A stretch of DNA of 64,000 nucleotides from Streptomyces griseoviridis (GTDB lineage: Bacteria; Actinomycetota; Actinomycetes; Streptomycetales; Streptomycetaceae): contig BMSM01000005.1 in the NCBI GenBank assembly GCA_014649155.1, positions 62,001-126,000 of the forward strand, read 5' to 3'. Positions 1 through 8,495 of this stretch are shown piece after piece. The position numbers were made by a program, and so were the translations under genes. Under the pieces are notes generated by a model. It saw only the letters and a list, made by a program, of their open reading frames with translations. It was not told the DNA's origin and searched no databases. How positions within the stretch are numbered: position 1 is the first letter of the stretch; each line of letters starts with the position of its first letter.

Positions 1-924
1 CGCGTAGTTGCCGGTGATGGTGGCCTTGCAGTCGGCCCGCACCAGCCGGGTCGTCCACAGCAGGGCGCCGCGCAGATGGGTGCGGAAGTCGGTCTCGTCC
101 CAGGCGGAGACCGTGCCGCCCATGCCGGTGTAGAAGGAACGTCCGCCGTCGTAGTCCCGGCACCAGCTCACCGGGTGGTCCGCGCCGTTGGCGTTCTGCC
201 CCGGCCGGTACGTCGACTCCCGCACCCGGGCGACCGTGTGCACCGCGCCGGACGGGTTGGTCTGCCAGTTCAGCCACTTGTCGGGGCGCTTCCACTGCGC
301 CGGCAGGTCCTTGGTCGCCGGGTGCAGCCGGTCACCGACCTCCACGGTGGCCCGCTGGACGTCCGCGGGACCGCCGGCGGCCGGACGGGCGCCGATCAGA
401 CCGGTGAACCAGTCCGAGTACGGCTCCGCGCGGGCCGCGTCGTGCACGCCGACGAAACCGCCGCCGGCCTCCATGTACGTCTCCAGGCCCGCCTCCTGCT
501 CCGGGTCCAGGACGTCGCCGCCGCCGGTCAGGAACACCACCGCGTTGAACCGGCCGAGCCGCTTCCCGTCGGTGAACACCGAGCCGTCGCCGGTCGCGGC
601 GACGGTGAAGCGCTGGTCGGCGGGGCCGGTGAGCCCGATCCGCTCGATCGCCGCGATACCGGCGTTCACCAGTGGCGACTCCGCGCCGGCGGCGGCCGAG
701 CCGTAGTAGATCAGGACCCGGACGTCGGCGCTGCCCGGCGGCGAGGTGATCGACATCGTTGTCAGCGGTGGCTCCGGCGCGGGGAGCGCGCCGGCCGCCG
801 GTGCCGACAGCAGTCCGGCGGTCAGGAACCCGGCGGTCAGCGCCGCCGCCCTGGCCCGCCGTTTCCTCGCGGTGGCGCTGAATCCTCGTAAGCGCACGGG
901 TCTGTGTGGTGTCGGGAACCGCAC
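1..924 (-). CDS. Secreted ThuA-like domain protein (3' end outside window)
   Basis: Reading the minus strand gives an open frame from a GTG at 924 to the window edge (at least 308 residues). The N-terminus is Arg-rich (RARAAALTAG) and followed by a hydrophobic stretch ending in Ala-Gly-Ala, a signal peptide. The body (LIYYGSAAAG, VVFLTGGGDVLDPEQE, GGGFVGVHDAA, then an HP-rich region ending in RSFYTGMGG) is typical of the ThuA/trehalose-utilisation fold, a class I glutamine amidotransferase-like domain common in secreted actinobacterial proteins attached to sugar-binding or PQQ domains. The GTG at 924 is chosen because a GAGGAGGGG ribosome-binding site lies about 11 bases upstream; a second in-frame GTG lies at 897. 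The C-terminal domains are not visible, so the full function is unknown. It is divergent from the laccase gene. Confidence 0.8.
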   Translation of the reverse strand, partial: MRFPTPHRPVRLRGFSATARKRRARAAALTAGFLTAGLLSAPAAGALPAPEPPLTTMSITSPPGSADVRVLIYYGSAAAGAESPLVNAGIAAIERIGLTGPADQRFTVAATGDGSVFTDGKRLGRFNAVVFLTGGGDVLDPEQEAGLETYMEAGGGFVGVHDAARAEPYSDWFTGLIGARPAAGGPADVQRATVEVGDRLHPATKDLPAQWKRPDKWLNWQTNPSGAVHTVARVRESTYRPGQNANGADHPVSWCRDYDGGRSFYTGMGGTVSAWDETDFRTHLRGALLWTTRLVRADCKATITGNYA

Positions 925-1121
925 GTGGTCACCCACCCCTCCTCGGTCGCGGCAGCAGCGCCAAGGAAGCTAGACCTCTTTGCCCGGTCCGCCAATAGGT
1001 ATCACCGGGATACGACGAACTTTGTCCTGAGTGTGGATAAACGACGGACTGGCCGGTACCGTCGCACAGGTCCCTCACAGCTACGATCCGTCAATCCCGT
1101 TACCCGATGGGGGAGTTCGGC

Positions 1122-2138
1122 ATGGACAGACGCGGCTTCAACCGGCGGGTACTGATGGGCGGCGCGGCCGTCGCCACCTCGTTGGCGGTGGCACCCGAGT
1201 CCTCCGGCGCCCCCGCGCTCGCCGCCCCCGCACGGACGGCACCGGCCGGGGGAGCGGTCCGGCACCTCAGGCTCCACATGGAGCGGCTCGCCGACGGGCA
1301 GCTCGGCTACGGCCTGGTCAGGGGCGCGGCCACCGTCCCGGGGCCGCTGATCGAACTCAACGAGGGCGACACCCTCCACATCGAGGTCGAGAATACCCTC
1401 GACGTCGCGGCCAGCCTGCATGTGCACGGCCTGGACTACGAGATCTCCAGCGACGGCACCGCGCTCAGCAGGAGCGACGTCCCGCCCGGGGGCACCCGCA
1501 CCTACACCTGGCGCACCCACCGCCCCGGCCGCCGCTCGGACGGCACCTGGCGGGCGGGCAGCGCGGGGTACTGGCACTACCACGACCACGTGGTCGGCAC
1601 CGAGCACGGCACCGGCGGCATCCGGGCCGGCCTCTACGGCCCGGTGATCGTCCGCCGCGAGGGCGACGTCCTGCCGGACGCCACGCACACCGTCGTCTTC
1701 AACGACATGCTCATCAACAACCGGCCCGCGCACTCGGGCCCGGACTTCGAGGCCACGGTCGGCGACCGCGTCGAGTTCGTGAGCATCACGCACGGCGAGT
1801 ACTACCACACCTTCCACCTGCACGGTCACCGCTGGGCCGACAACCGCACCGGCCTCCTCACCGGCCCCGACGACCCCAGCCGGGTCATCGACAACAAGAT
1901 CTGCGGCCCCGCCGACTCCTTCGGCTTCCAGGTGATCGCCGGGGAGGGCGTGGGTGCCGGCGCGTGGATGTACCACTGCCATGTGCAGAGCCACTCCGAC
2001 ATGGGGATGGTCGGGCTGTTCCTGGTGAGGAAGGCGGACGGCACCGTTCCCGGCTACGACCCCCACGACCACGGCACCCACGACCACGGCGCCGGCGCCC
2101 AGGACTCCGGCGGGCACGACCACGGTCGTGACGGGTAG
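1122..2138 (+). CDS. Two-domain small laccase (multicopper oxidase), Tat-exported
   Basis: A 338-aa two-domain multicopper oxidase of the Streptomyces SLAC/EpoA type, oxidising phenolics with reduction of O2 to water outside the cell. Residues 3-15 contain a twin-Arg motif (RRGFNRRVL) and a hydrophobic stretch, so Tat export is expected. Copper ligands are all present: HVHG (100-103), WHYHDH (151-156), HTFHLHGH (229-236) and HCH with H291 and M296 (285-296). This spacing is two residues short of that remembered for S. coelicolor SLAC. Only two cupredoxin domains occur, as in the trimeric SLAC class. The ATG at 1122 is preferred over 1107 because GGGGGAG precedes it. The tail after residue 305 has repeated HDHG elements, possibly a copper-loading sequence. 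Confidence 0.95.
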   Translation: MDRRGFNRRVLMGGAAVATSLAVAPESSGAPALAAPARTAPAGGAVRHLRLHMERLADGQLGYGLVRGAATVPGPLIELNEGDTLHIEVENTLDVAASLHVHGLDYEISSDGTALSRSDVPPGGTRTYTWRTHRPGRRSDGTWRAGSAGYWHYHDHVVGTEHGTGGIRAGLYGPVIVRREGDVLPDATHTVVFNDMLINNRPAHSGPDFEATVGDRVEFVSITHGEYYHTFHLHGHRWADNRTGLLTGPDDPSRVIDNKICGPADSFGFQVIAGEGVGAGAWMYHCHVQSHSDMGMVGLFLVRKADGTVPGYDPHDHGTHDHGAGAQDSGGHDHGRDG

Positions 2139-2223
2139 GACCACGGTTCCGACGGGCAGAACGCGCCCGTCTCCTCCTCGGCCCGCGGCTATCCTGATCC
2201 GCAGCCGCCGGGGAGGAGCCCAC

Positions 2224-3282
2224 GTGACCGACACAGCGCCGCGTCCCACGCTGGAGGCGGTGGCCGCCCGCGCCGGGGTCTCCCGGGCCACCGTGTCCCG
2301 GGTGGTGAACGGTGCCGCGGGCGTCCGCGAGGCCCTCGCCGCCCGCGTCCGGCGCGCGGTCGAGGAACTCGGCTACGTGCCGAACCAGGCCGCCCGCTCC
2401 CTGGTGACCCGGCGCCACGACGCCGTCGCGGTCGTCGTCGCCGAACCCGAGGAACGGGTCTTCGCCGACCCCTTCTTCGCCCGCCAGATGCGCGGCATCG
2501 GCAAGGAGCTGACGGCCCACGACAACCAGCTCGTGCTGCTGCTCACCGAGGGACGCGAGGACCACGCCCGGGTCGCGCGCTACCTCGCGGGCGGACATGT
2601 CGACGGGGCGCTGGTCTTCTCCCTGCACCTCGACGACCCGCTGCCCGGCCTGGTCCGGCGGGCCGGCGTGCCGACCGTGTTCGGCGGGCGCCCCGGCTGG
2701 AGCGACGGCCGGGACGACGTGGTGTACGTGGACAGCGACAACCGCGGCGGCGCCCGGGACGCCGTGCGCCACCTCGCCGCCCTCGGCCGTGCCCGGATCG
2801 CGCACATCACCGGCCCGCTGGACCAGACCTCGGCCGCCGACCGGCTCGCCGGGTACCGGGACGTCGTGGGCGACGCCGGCCCCGCGCTGGTCGCCCGGGG
2901 CGACTTCACCCCGGGCGGCGGGGAGCGCGCGATGCGGGAACTGCTCGGCCGGTGCCCCCGCCTGGACGCCGTCTTCGCGGGCAACGACCTGACGGCGGCG
3001 GGCGCCCTGCGGGTGCTGCGCGCGCACGGGCGCCGGGTCCCCGAGGACGTGGCGGTGGTCGGCTTCGACGACATGCTGTCCGTCGCCGAGCAGACCGAGC
3101 CGCCGCTGACCACGGTCCGCCAGGACATCGAGGAGATGGGCCGGCTGATGGCCCGGCTGCTGCTCCGCGGCCTCGACCACGAGGCCGCCCGCCCCCGTGA
3201 CCCCTCCGCCGCCGGCTCCGCTTCGCGTCCGTCGTCCGGCGTGGTCCTGCCGACGACGCTGGTCCGCCGCGCGTCGGCGTGA
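2224..3282 (+). CDS. LacI-family transcriptional regulator
   Basis: A 352-aa repressor-type protein. The N-terminus (TLEAVAARAGVSRATVSRVVNG, cited in part) is the canonical LacI helix-turn-helix plus hinge. The rest is a periplasmic-binding-protein-like ligand domain (AVVVAEPEERVFADPFF, GRPGW, VDSDNRGGA, ITGPLDQTSAADR, FAGNDLTAAGALRVL, VAVVGFDD). The GTG start at 2224 has a GGGGAGGAG site just upstream. It follows the laccase gene by 85 bp in the same direction but has no clear sugar operon beside it, so its target and effector (probably a sugar) cannot be named. The end is convergent with the VOC gene, with a GC-rich palindrome (3347-3360) at the junction. Confidence 0.93.
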   Translation: MTDTAPRPTLEAVAARAGVSRATVSRVVNGAAGVREALAARVRRAVEELGYVPNQAARSLVTRRHDAVAVVVAEPEERVFADPFFARQMRGIGKELTAHDNQLVLLLTEGREDHARVARYLAGGHVDGALVFSLHLDDPLPGLVRRAGVPTVFGGRPGWSDGRDDVVYVDSDNRGGARDAVRHLAALGRARIAHITGPLDQTSAADRLAGYRDVVGDAGPALVARGDFTPGGGERAMRELLGRCPRLDAVFAGNDLTAAGALRVLRAHGRRVPEDVAVVGFDDMLSVAEQTEPPLTTVRQDIEEMGRLMARLLLRGLDHEAARPRDPSAAGSASRPSSGVVLPTTLVRRASA

Positions 3283-3358
3283 GCTGCGCGCACCGGCCGG
3301 GATCGGCTGTTCGCCGCGCCTGGGCGTGACGTGCGCGCATCCGCCGGACCCGGCCGGG

Positions 3359-4147
3359 TCAGTCCGTGCCGTCGGTGTGCGGGTCGGGGCGCAGTACCGC
3401 GAAGCGGGCGCCGTGCGGGTCGGCCAGCCGGGCGAGCCGGCCGGCCCCCGGGACGTCCGTGGCGGGCAGCCGCACCTCGCCACCCAGCTCCCGGACCCGG
3501 GCGGCCACCGCGTCCACGTCGTCCACCGCGATGTACGGCAGCCAGTGCGGCTCGCTCTCCACCGGGTCGCCGGCGAGCGGGACGAGACCCCCGAACACGC
3601 CCGCCTCACCCTCGCCCGCCGGCCCGACGCAGGTGTAGGTGCCGCCGGGGAAGGAGAGGGCGGAGGTCTCCAGACCCAGCACCGCGTGGTAGTGCGCGGC
3701 GGCGGCCGCGACGTCCGGCGTGTACAGCTCCGCCCAGCACAGCGCGCCCGTCTCCCCGGCCCGGTCGAGACCGCCGCGCCGCCCCGGCTGCCAGATCCCG
3801 TACGCCGCCCCCGCCCGGTCGGCGAGGACGGCGGTGACGCCCTCCTGAAGGACCGGCGTCGGCCCCACCAGGACCCGGCCGCGCGCCTGCTCGGCCGCGC
3901 GGACGGTCTCCCTGGCGTCGGGGGAGCGGAAGTAGACCGTCCAGGACGGCGGTCCCTGCTCCGGCGCGGCCCGCCGGCAGCCGGCCACGGTGGCGCCGTC
4001 CCGCTCGAAGAAGCCGAGGTCCCCGGCTCCGGCCGGCCGGAACTCCCAGCCGAACAGCGCGCCGTAGAAGGAGACGGCGGGACCGAGGTCGGGCGCGGCG
4101 ACATCGGTCCAGTTCGGCGCGCCGGTGACGTATCGGGTGGTGAGCAT
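3359..4147 (-). CDS. Two-domain VOC (glyoxalase/bleomycin-resistance-like) protein
   Basis: A 262-aa protein built of two tandem vicinal-oxygen-chelate modules. The first begins with GAPNWTDVAAPDLGPAVSFY and the second with GALCWAELYTPDVAAAAAHY; both have the AVSFYGALFGW or HYHAVLGLE signature of the 27-kDa antibiotic-resistance-like VOC group seen in Streptomyces. The ATG at 4147 has an AGGAGGGCGAAG site. Members of this group are often annotated as hydroxylases or resistance proteins, but the substrate is not predictable here. The gene is divergent from the WhiB-like gene across a 196-bp spacer. Confidence 0.9.
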   Translation of the reverse strand: MLTTRYVTGAPNWTDVAAPDLGPAVSFYGALFGWEFRPAGAGDLGFFERDGATVAGCRRAAPEQGPPSWTVYFRSPDARETVRAAEQARGRVLVGPTPVLQEGVTAVLADRAGAAYGIWQPGRRGGLDRAGETGALCWAELYTPDVAAAAAHYHAVLGLETSALSFPGGTYTCVGPAGEGEAGVFGGLVPLAGDPVESEPHWLPYIAVDDVDAVAARVRELGGEVRLPATDVPGAGRLARLADPHGARFAVLRPDPHTDGTD

Positions 4148-4343
4148 CTTCGCCCTCCTCGCAAGGGGCCGTTGCCTGCTCCGCCGAGTCTCGCACCGGC
4201 CACCGGCGATCGCCGGGGCCGTGCCGCGCGCCGCCGTGCCTCCCGACGCCGAACGGGTGACCATCGGGGGCGGGACCCGCCCGCGGCCGGGCGTTGATCC
4301 GGCGTTGATCGAACGTTTTGCGCCGTCCGGCACGCTGCTGGCC

Positions 4344-4592
4344 ATGCTCAACGACACCATCACCGCGCCGCCCCACCTCACCTGGCAGGAGGAGGCGTTG
4401 TGCGCGCAGACCGGGGGCGACTTCTTCTTCCCCGAGCCCGGCAGCTCCGTACGGGAGGCGAAGCGGATCTGCGGCCTGTGCCCGATCCGCTCGGCCTGCC
4501 TGGAGTTCGCCCTCAGCCACGACGAGCGCTTCGGCGTCTGGGGCGGACTGTCGGAGAAGGAACGGCTCGCCCTGCGGCGCACCGCGCCCTGA
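4344..4592 (+). CDS. WhiB-family iron-sulfur transcription factor
   Basis: An 82-aa Wbl protein. The four cluster cysteines are C20, C43, C46 and C52 (CxxC between 43 and 46), followed by the GVWGG turn (64-68) and a short basic C-terminus (KERLALRRTAP) that would contact DNA. Wbl proteins bind [4Fe-4S] and act with the principal sigma factor region 4. Length fits the short wbl class. No good ribosome-binding site precedes the ATG at 4344, so translation may be weak or leaderless. Upstream lies a direct repeat GGCGTTGATC (4290-4299 and 4301-4310). From memory the position corresponds to a wbl gene in this region of S. coelicolor, but I do not assign a letter. Confidence 0.93.
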   Translation: MLNDTITAPPHLTWQEEALCAQTGGDFFFPEPGSSVREAKRICGLCPIRSACLEFALSHDERFGVWGGLSEKERLALRRTAP

Positions 4593-4602
4593 CGCGGGCG
4601 GG

Positions 4603-5577
4603 TCAGCCGGCCGCGCGGGCCGCCATCCGCGCCTTGCGCGCCGCCAGCTTCTCGTCGAACTTCGCGGCCTCGGCGTCCAGCCCGCCCATGTACAGGCCCA
4701 GCTCCTCCTGCGCCTTGACGCCCTCCGGGCCCAGCCCGTCGATCTCCAGGACCTTCAGGTGGCGCAGCACGGGCTGGATCACGTCGTCGTGGTGGATGCG
4801 CAGGTTGTAGACCTCGCCGATGGCCATCTGCGCCGCCGCCCGCTCGAAGCCGGGCATGCCGTGTCCGGGCATCCGGAAGTTGACCACCACGTCCCGCACC
4901 GCCTGCATCGTCAGGTCGGGCGCGAGGTCGAACGCCGCCTTCAGCAGGTTGCGGTAGAAGACCATGTGCAGGTTCTCGTCGGTGGCGATGCGGGCCAGCA
5001 TCCGGTCGCAGACCGGGTCGCCGGACTGGTGGCCGGTGTTGCGGTGCGAGATGCGGGTGGCCAGCTCCTGGAAGGCGACGTAGGCGACCGAGTGCAGCAT
5101 CGAGTGGCGGTTGTCCGACTCGAAGCCCTCGCTCATGTGGGCCATCCGGAACTGCTCCAGCTGGTCCGGGTCGACGGCGCGCGAGGCGAGCAGGTAGTCC
5201 CGCATCACGATGCCGTGCCGGCCCTCCTCCGCCGTCCAGCGGTGCACCCACGTGCCCCAGGCGCCGTCACGGCCGAAGAGCGAGGCGATCTCGTGGTGGT
5301 AGCTGGGGAGGTTGTCCTCGGTGAGCAGGTTGACCACCAGGGCGATGCGGCCGATCTCGGTGACCTTCGACTGCCCCTTCTCCCAGGCTTCGCCGTCCTC
5401 GAAGAAACCGGGGAAGTTACGGCCGTCGGTCCACGGCACGTACTCGTGCGGCATCCAGTCCTTGGCGACCTTCAGGTGCCGGTTCAGCTCCTGCTCGACC
5501 ACTTCTTCCAGCGCGTACAGCAGCCGTGCGTCGGTCCAGGCGGAGGGGCTGCCGAGATGTGCGGAAGTGAGCGTCAC
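4603..5577 (-). CDS. Acyl-ACP desaturase (soluble di-iron fatty-acid desaturase)
   Basis: A 324-aa protein of the FA_desaturase_2 family (stearoyl-ACP desaturase/DesA type), which introduces a double bond into acyl-ACP with O2 and reduced ferredoxin. Visible di-iron ligand motifs are EENxxx-type residues in LLTEDNLPSYH, EEGRH in the WTAEEGRHGIVM segment and DENLH in IATDENLHMVFY. The start is the GTG at 5577, five bases after GGAG; upstream codons would run into the operator region. The gene is monocistronic: it is convergent with wbl and preceded by a 15-bp-period CGTAGG array (5632-5700) that probably binds a lipid-responsive repressor. No ferredoxin reductase is next to it. Confidence 0.93.
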   Translation of the reverse strand: MTLTSAHLGSPSAWTDARLLYALEEVVEQELNRHLKVAKDWMPHEYVPWTDGRNFPGFFEDGEAWEKGQSKVTEIGRIALVVNLLTEDNLPSYHHEIASLFGRDGAWGTWVHRWTAEEGRHGIVMRDYLLASRAVDPDQLEQFRMAHMSEGFESDNRHSMLHSVAYVAFQELATRISHRNTGHQSGDPVCDRMLARIATDENLHMVFYRNLLKAAFDLAPDLTMQAVRDVVVNFRMPGHGMPGFERAAAQMAIGEVYNLRIHHDDVIQPVLRHLKVLEIDGLGPEGVKAQEELGLYMGGLDAEAAKFDEKLAARKARMAARAAG

Positions 5578-5631
5578 GAAAACTCCAGGGGGACGGGCGA
5601 CGGATCTGCGGTCCGGCGAGCGGTGCCGGAC

Positions 5632-5700
5632 CATACCTACGGCATCGTAGGCTACGACACCGTAGGTTACGTTGCCGTAGGTTAAGGGCGCCGTAAAGGC
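5632..5700. promoter_or_regulatory. CGTAGG operator array ahead of the desaturase gene
   Basis: ACCTACGG (5635-5642) is followed by TCGTAGGCTACG (5645-5656), CCGTAGGTTACG (5660-5671), CCGTAGGTTA (5675-5684) and a degenerate CCGTAAAGG (5691-5699). The CGTAGG units begin at exact 15-bp intervals (5645, 5660, 5675), and the first is also an inverted partner of ACCTACGG (CCTACG-N4-CGTAGG, 5636-5651). This is the form expected of a multi-site TetR-type operator overlapping the desaturase promoter. Confidence 0.75.
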
Positions 5701-5730
5701 GCTGCTCAGAAAGGTCCGGAGCAGAGAAGA

Positions 5731-5760
5731 GGCCCCGGGAACGTCCGAGTTCCCAGGGCC
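5731..5760 (-). terminator. Hairpin terminator of the ABC-F gene
   Basis: GGCCCCGGGAAC and GTTCCCAGGGCC form a 12-bp stem with one mismatch around a GTCCGA loop. It lies 46 bp past the stop codon of the ABC-F gene, followed on that strand by a pyrimidine-rich run (CTCTTCTCT). It separates this gene from the desaturase promoter. Confidence 0.7.
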
Positions 5761-5805
5761 GCACGAGGAAAGCCTCCCGGAGCGGCGCCGGTGGCGCGGA
5801 CCCGG

Positions 5806-7464
5806 TCAGGCCGGTTCCGCGACCGCCTCCTCCGTCGTCTCCGTCAGCTCCCCCTCCGCCATCAGCAGCCAGCGGGTGATGCCCAGCGACTGGAGGAACG
5901 GCAGGTCGTGACCGGCCACGATCAGCGCCCCCTCGTAGGACTCCAGGGCCGTGGTGAGCTGCCGCACGCTCGCCATGTCCAGGTTGTTGGTCGGCTCGTC
6001 CAGCAGCAGCAACTGCGGCGCGGGCTCGGCCAGCATCAGCGCGGCCAGCGCCGCGCGGAACCGTTCCCCGCCGGAGAGCGTACCCGCCCGCTGGTCCGCC
6101 CGGGCGCCCCGGAACAGGAAGCGGGCGAGCCGGGCCCGGACCCGGTTGCCGGTGGCGTCCGGCGCGAACCGGGCCACGTTCTCGGCGACGGTCAGCTCGT
6201 CGTCGAGGACGTCGAGCCGCTGCGGCAGGAACCGCAGCGGCACGTGCGCCGTCGCCTCGCCGGACACCGGCGCCAGCTCCCCGGCGATGGTGCGCAGCAG
6301 CGTGGTCTTGCCCGCGCCGTTCCGCCCGACCAGCGCGATGCGCTCCGGTCCGTGCAGATCGAGACCGCCCGTCACCCGGGCGCCGTGGGCCAGTTCGAGA
6401 TCGCGCAGGGTGAGCACCGACCGGCCCGGCGGGACGGCCGTGTACGGCAGGTCGACCCGGATCTCGTCGTCGTCCCGTACGGCGTCCACCGCGTCGCCGA
6501 GCCGTTCCCTGGCCTCCGCGAGCCGCTCCTCGTGCAGGATGCGGTGCTTGCCCGCGGACTCCTGGGCGGCGCGTCTGCGGGCGCCCATCACGATCTTCGG
6601 CTCGCGTTTCTGCTCGTACATCTTCTGGCCGTACCGCTTACGGCGGGCCAGCTTGACCTGGGCGTCGGCCAGTTCGCGCTGCTGCTTGCGCAGATCGGAC
6701 TCGGCGGCCCGCACCATGCGCTCGGCCGCCTCCTGCTCGACGGCGAGGGCCTCCTCGTAGGCGGAGAAGTTGCCGCCGTACCAGACGATCTCGCCGCCGC
6801 CCGCGTCACCTTGTCCGGCGGGGCCGGTGCGGCGCAGGTCGGCGATCTGGTCGACCAGGTCGAGGAGTTCGCGGTCGTGACTGACCACGACGAGCACTCC
6901 AGACCAGGCGGCGACGGCCGCGTACAGCCGTCTGCGGGCGTACAGGTCGAGGTTGTTGGTCGGTTCGTCGAGCAGCAGGACGTCGGGCCGGCGCAGCAGC
7001 AGCGCGGCCAGCCGCAGCAGCACCGACTCACCGCCCGAGATCTCCCCGACGGTGCGGTCCAGGTCGATGTGGCCGAGGCCCAGCTCACCGAGGGTGGCGC
7101 GGGCGCGTTCCTCGACGTCCCAGTCGTCGCCGAGGGTCTCGAAGTGCTCCTCGGCGGCGTCGCCGGCCTCGATGGCGTGCAGCGCGGCCCGGCGCGCGGC
7201 GATGCCGAGCACCTCGTCGACGCGGAGCGCGGTGTCGAGGGTGACGTTCTGCGGCAGGTAGCCGGTCTCGCCGGCGACGCGGACGGTGCCGCCGGCAGGG
7301 GTGAGCCGGCCGGCGATGATCTTCAGCAGGGTCGACTTGCCCGCCCCGTTGACGCCGACGAGGCCGGTCCGGCCGGGGCCGAAGGCGACGTCGAGGTCCT
7401 GGAAGACGGGGGTGCCGTCGGGCCAGGCGAAGGAGAGGGCCGTACAGCTGATGGACAGGGGCAT
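5806..7464 (-). CDS. ABC-F family ribosome-associated ATPase
   Basis: A 552-aa protein with two ABC ATPase domains and no membrane segment. Walker A motifs are GVNGAGKST (first domain) and GRNGAGKTT (second); signature motifs are SGGES and SGGER, each followed by LLLDEPTNNLD. The linker between domains is rich in charged residues (ERMVRAAESDLRKQQREL and KRYGQKMYEQK), as in ABC-F proteins that enter the ribosomal E site. These are translation factors or antibiotic-resistance proteins. The first ATG is at 7464 with a weak site (AAGG). A long leader and a strong-looking promoter (7734-7763) lie upstream, a layout typical of inducible resistance ABC-F genes, though the drug cannot be named. Confidence 0.92.
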   Translation of the reverse strand: MPLSISCTALSFAWPDGTPVFQDLDVAFGPGRTGLVGVNGAGKSTLLKIIAGRLTPAGGTVRVAGETGYLPQNVTLDTALRVDEVLGIAARRAALHAIEAGDAAEEHFETLGDDWDVEERARATLGELGLGHIDLDRTVGEISGGESVLLRLAALLLRRPDVLLLDEPTNNLDLYARRRLYAAVAAWSGVLVVVSHDRELLDLVDQIADLRRTGPAGQGDAGGGEIVWYGGNFSAYEEALAVEQEAAERMVRAAESDLRKQQRELADAQVKLARRKRYGQKMYEQKREPKIVMGARRRAAQESAGKHRILHEERLAEARERLGDAVDAVRDDDEIRVDLPYTAVPPGRSVLTLRDLELAHGARVTGGLDLHGPERIALVGRNGAGKTTLLRTIAGELAPVSGEATAHVPLRFLPQRLDVLDDELTVAENVARFAPDATGNRVRARLARFLFRGARADQRAGTLSGGERFRAALAALMLAEPAPQLLLLDEPTNNLDMASVRQLTTALESYEGALIVAGHDLPFLQSLGITRWLLMAEGELTETTEEAVAEPA

Positions 7465-7733
7465 AAGGAGTGCCTTCGCGGTTGCGTGGTGCGGTCAGGG
7501 GCAAACGCGTATCGAGACACCTGCGGACGGCGACCGCGACGGAAGGGAGCCGGGAACCACGGAGGGGAGCCGGAAGCCTGGAAGGAGCCCGGAAACGGAA
7601 GAAGCCCTGCTGGTCGGGGACGGCTCGGACGCCGAGGTCGCACGCGGCGCACACACCTCATCGGTGTGACGCGGTGTCTCAGGACCTCAGACGAGCAACG
7701 TCCTTCTCCGATCGACGACAACAGGACCTGACC
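7465..7733 (-). promoter_or_regulatory. Long leader of the ABC-F gene, possible attenuator
   Basis: The inferred transcript has a leader of about 250 nt. It contains a small hairpin (CACACC-GATGA-GGTGTG on the transcript, 7652-7668) with an ATG (7661) in its loop. A GTG (7654) opens a frame beginning VCAACDLGVRAVPDQQGFF with good GC third-position bias, and both frames run into the ABC-F gene out of phase. ABC-F resistance genes are often controlled by ribosome-mediated attenuation in such leaders; this case is inference. Confidence 0.4.
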
Positions 7734-7763
7734 ACCGTAGGAGAGGCCGGCGAAGCCTGTCAA
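7734..7763 (-). promoter_or_regulatory. Probable housekeeping promoter of the ABC-F gene
   Basis: On the minus strand TTGACA (7763-7758) and TACGGT (7739-7734) are separated by 18 bp. The -35 box is a perfect match to the HrdB consensus. It is placed about 270 bp before the ABC-F start codon and points away from the GPP34 gene. Confidence 0.6.
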
Positions 7764-7808
7764 CGGCTTATCGGACGCCGGACCACGCCCCGCCCTGGAG
7801 GAGACCCC

Positions 7809-8477
7809 ATGCCCCCGCCCCACGGTCCGCTCTCGCCGCCGGCCCGGCTCTGGCTGCTGGCGCAGGACACCGGCCGGCCCGCCGTCGAGGACGCGGCGCC
7901 CGCCCAGCGCCTGGTGCGGGCCGGGGCCCTCGCCGAACTCGTCCGGCTCGGGCTGCTCGTCGACGACGACGGCATCGTCACCCCCGCCGACCTGGACTCC
8001 CGTACCGGCGACGCGGTCCTCGACGGGCTGCTGGACCTGGTGCGCGAGTCACTGCCGCACGGCTGGCGGACCTGGGTCCGGCTGCGGGCGCGGCTCACCT
8101 CAGACGCCGCGCGGGAGCAGCTGGTCGTACGGGGCTGGCTGCGGGCGGAGCGCAAGCGGGTGTTCGGCGTCTTCCCGTCCGTCGACCACCGCCTGGCGTC
8201 ACCCGAGCGGGTGGCGGCGCTGCGCGACGGGACCCGGCGGGTGCTGTACGGACCGGTGCCGGCCGAGGAGGTCGGTGAGCGGGACGCGGCCGTCGCGGCG
8301 CTGGCCGGCGCGGCCCGGCCGCGCGCCCTGACCGGCGGGGCGCGGCGAGCGCCGTCCGGGGAGCGGATCGACCGGCTGGCCGGACGCGCCGCCGGGCCGC
8401 CGGACGCGCCGCGGATCGTACGGGAGCTGTGCGCGGCCCTCGCCCCGGCCGCCACCGGCGCCGCGGCCCGTGTCTGA
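7809..8477 (+). CDS. GPP34-family phosphoprotein (Golgi phosphoprotein 3-like)
   Basis: A 222-aa protein of the GPP34 fold that is abundant in streptomycetes. Recognisable parts are LLAQDTGRPA near residue 20, the helical LVRAGALAELVRLGLL segment, the LVVRGWLRAERKRVFGVFP motif in the middle and the C-terminal IVRELCAALA helix. Eukaryotic homologues bind phosphatidylinositol-4-phosphate and retain Golgi enzymes. The bacterial role is unknown, although a link to membrane binding is likely. The ATG at 7809 has a clear GGAGGAG ribosome-binding site. It is divergent from the ABC-F gene and convergent with ssgD. Confidence 0.85.
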   Translation: MPPPHGPLSPPARLWLLAQDTGRPAVEDAAPAQRLVRAGALAELVRLGLLVDDDGIVTPADLDSRTGDAVLDGLLDLVRESLPHGWRTWVRLRARLTSDAAREQLVVRGWLRAERKRVFGVFPSVDHRLASPERVAALRDGTRRVLYGPVPAEEVGERDAAVAALAGAARPRALTGGARRAPSGERIDRLAGRAAGPPDAPRIVRELCAALAPAATGAAARV

Positions 8478-8495
8478 CCGCCCGGCGCGGACGGC

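Noticed and set aside
1885..4203. Minus-strand frame of about 770 codons over laccase, LacI and VOC genes
   Set aside because: Only the VOC part is coded, and in a different frame; the rest is low-complexity shadow sequence.
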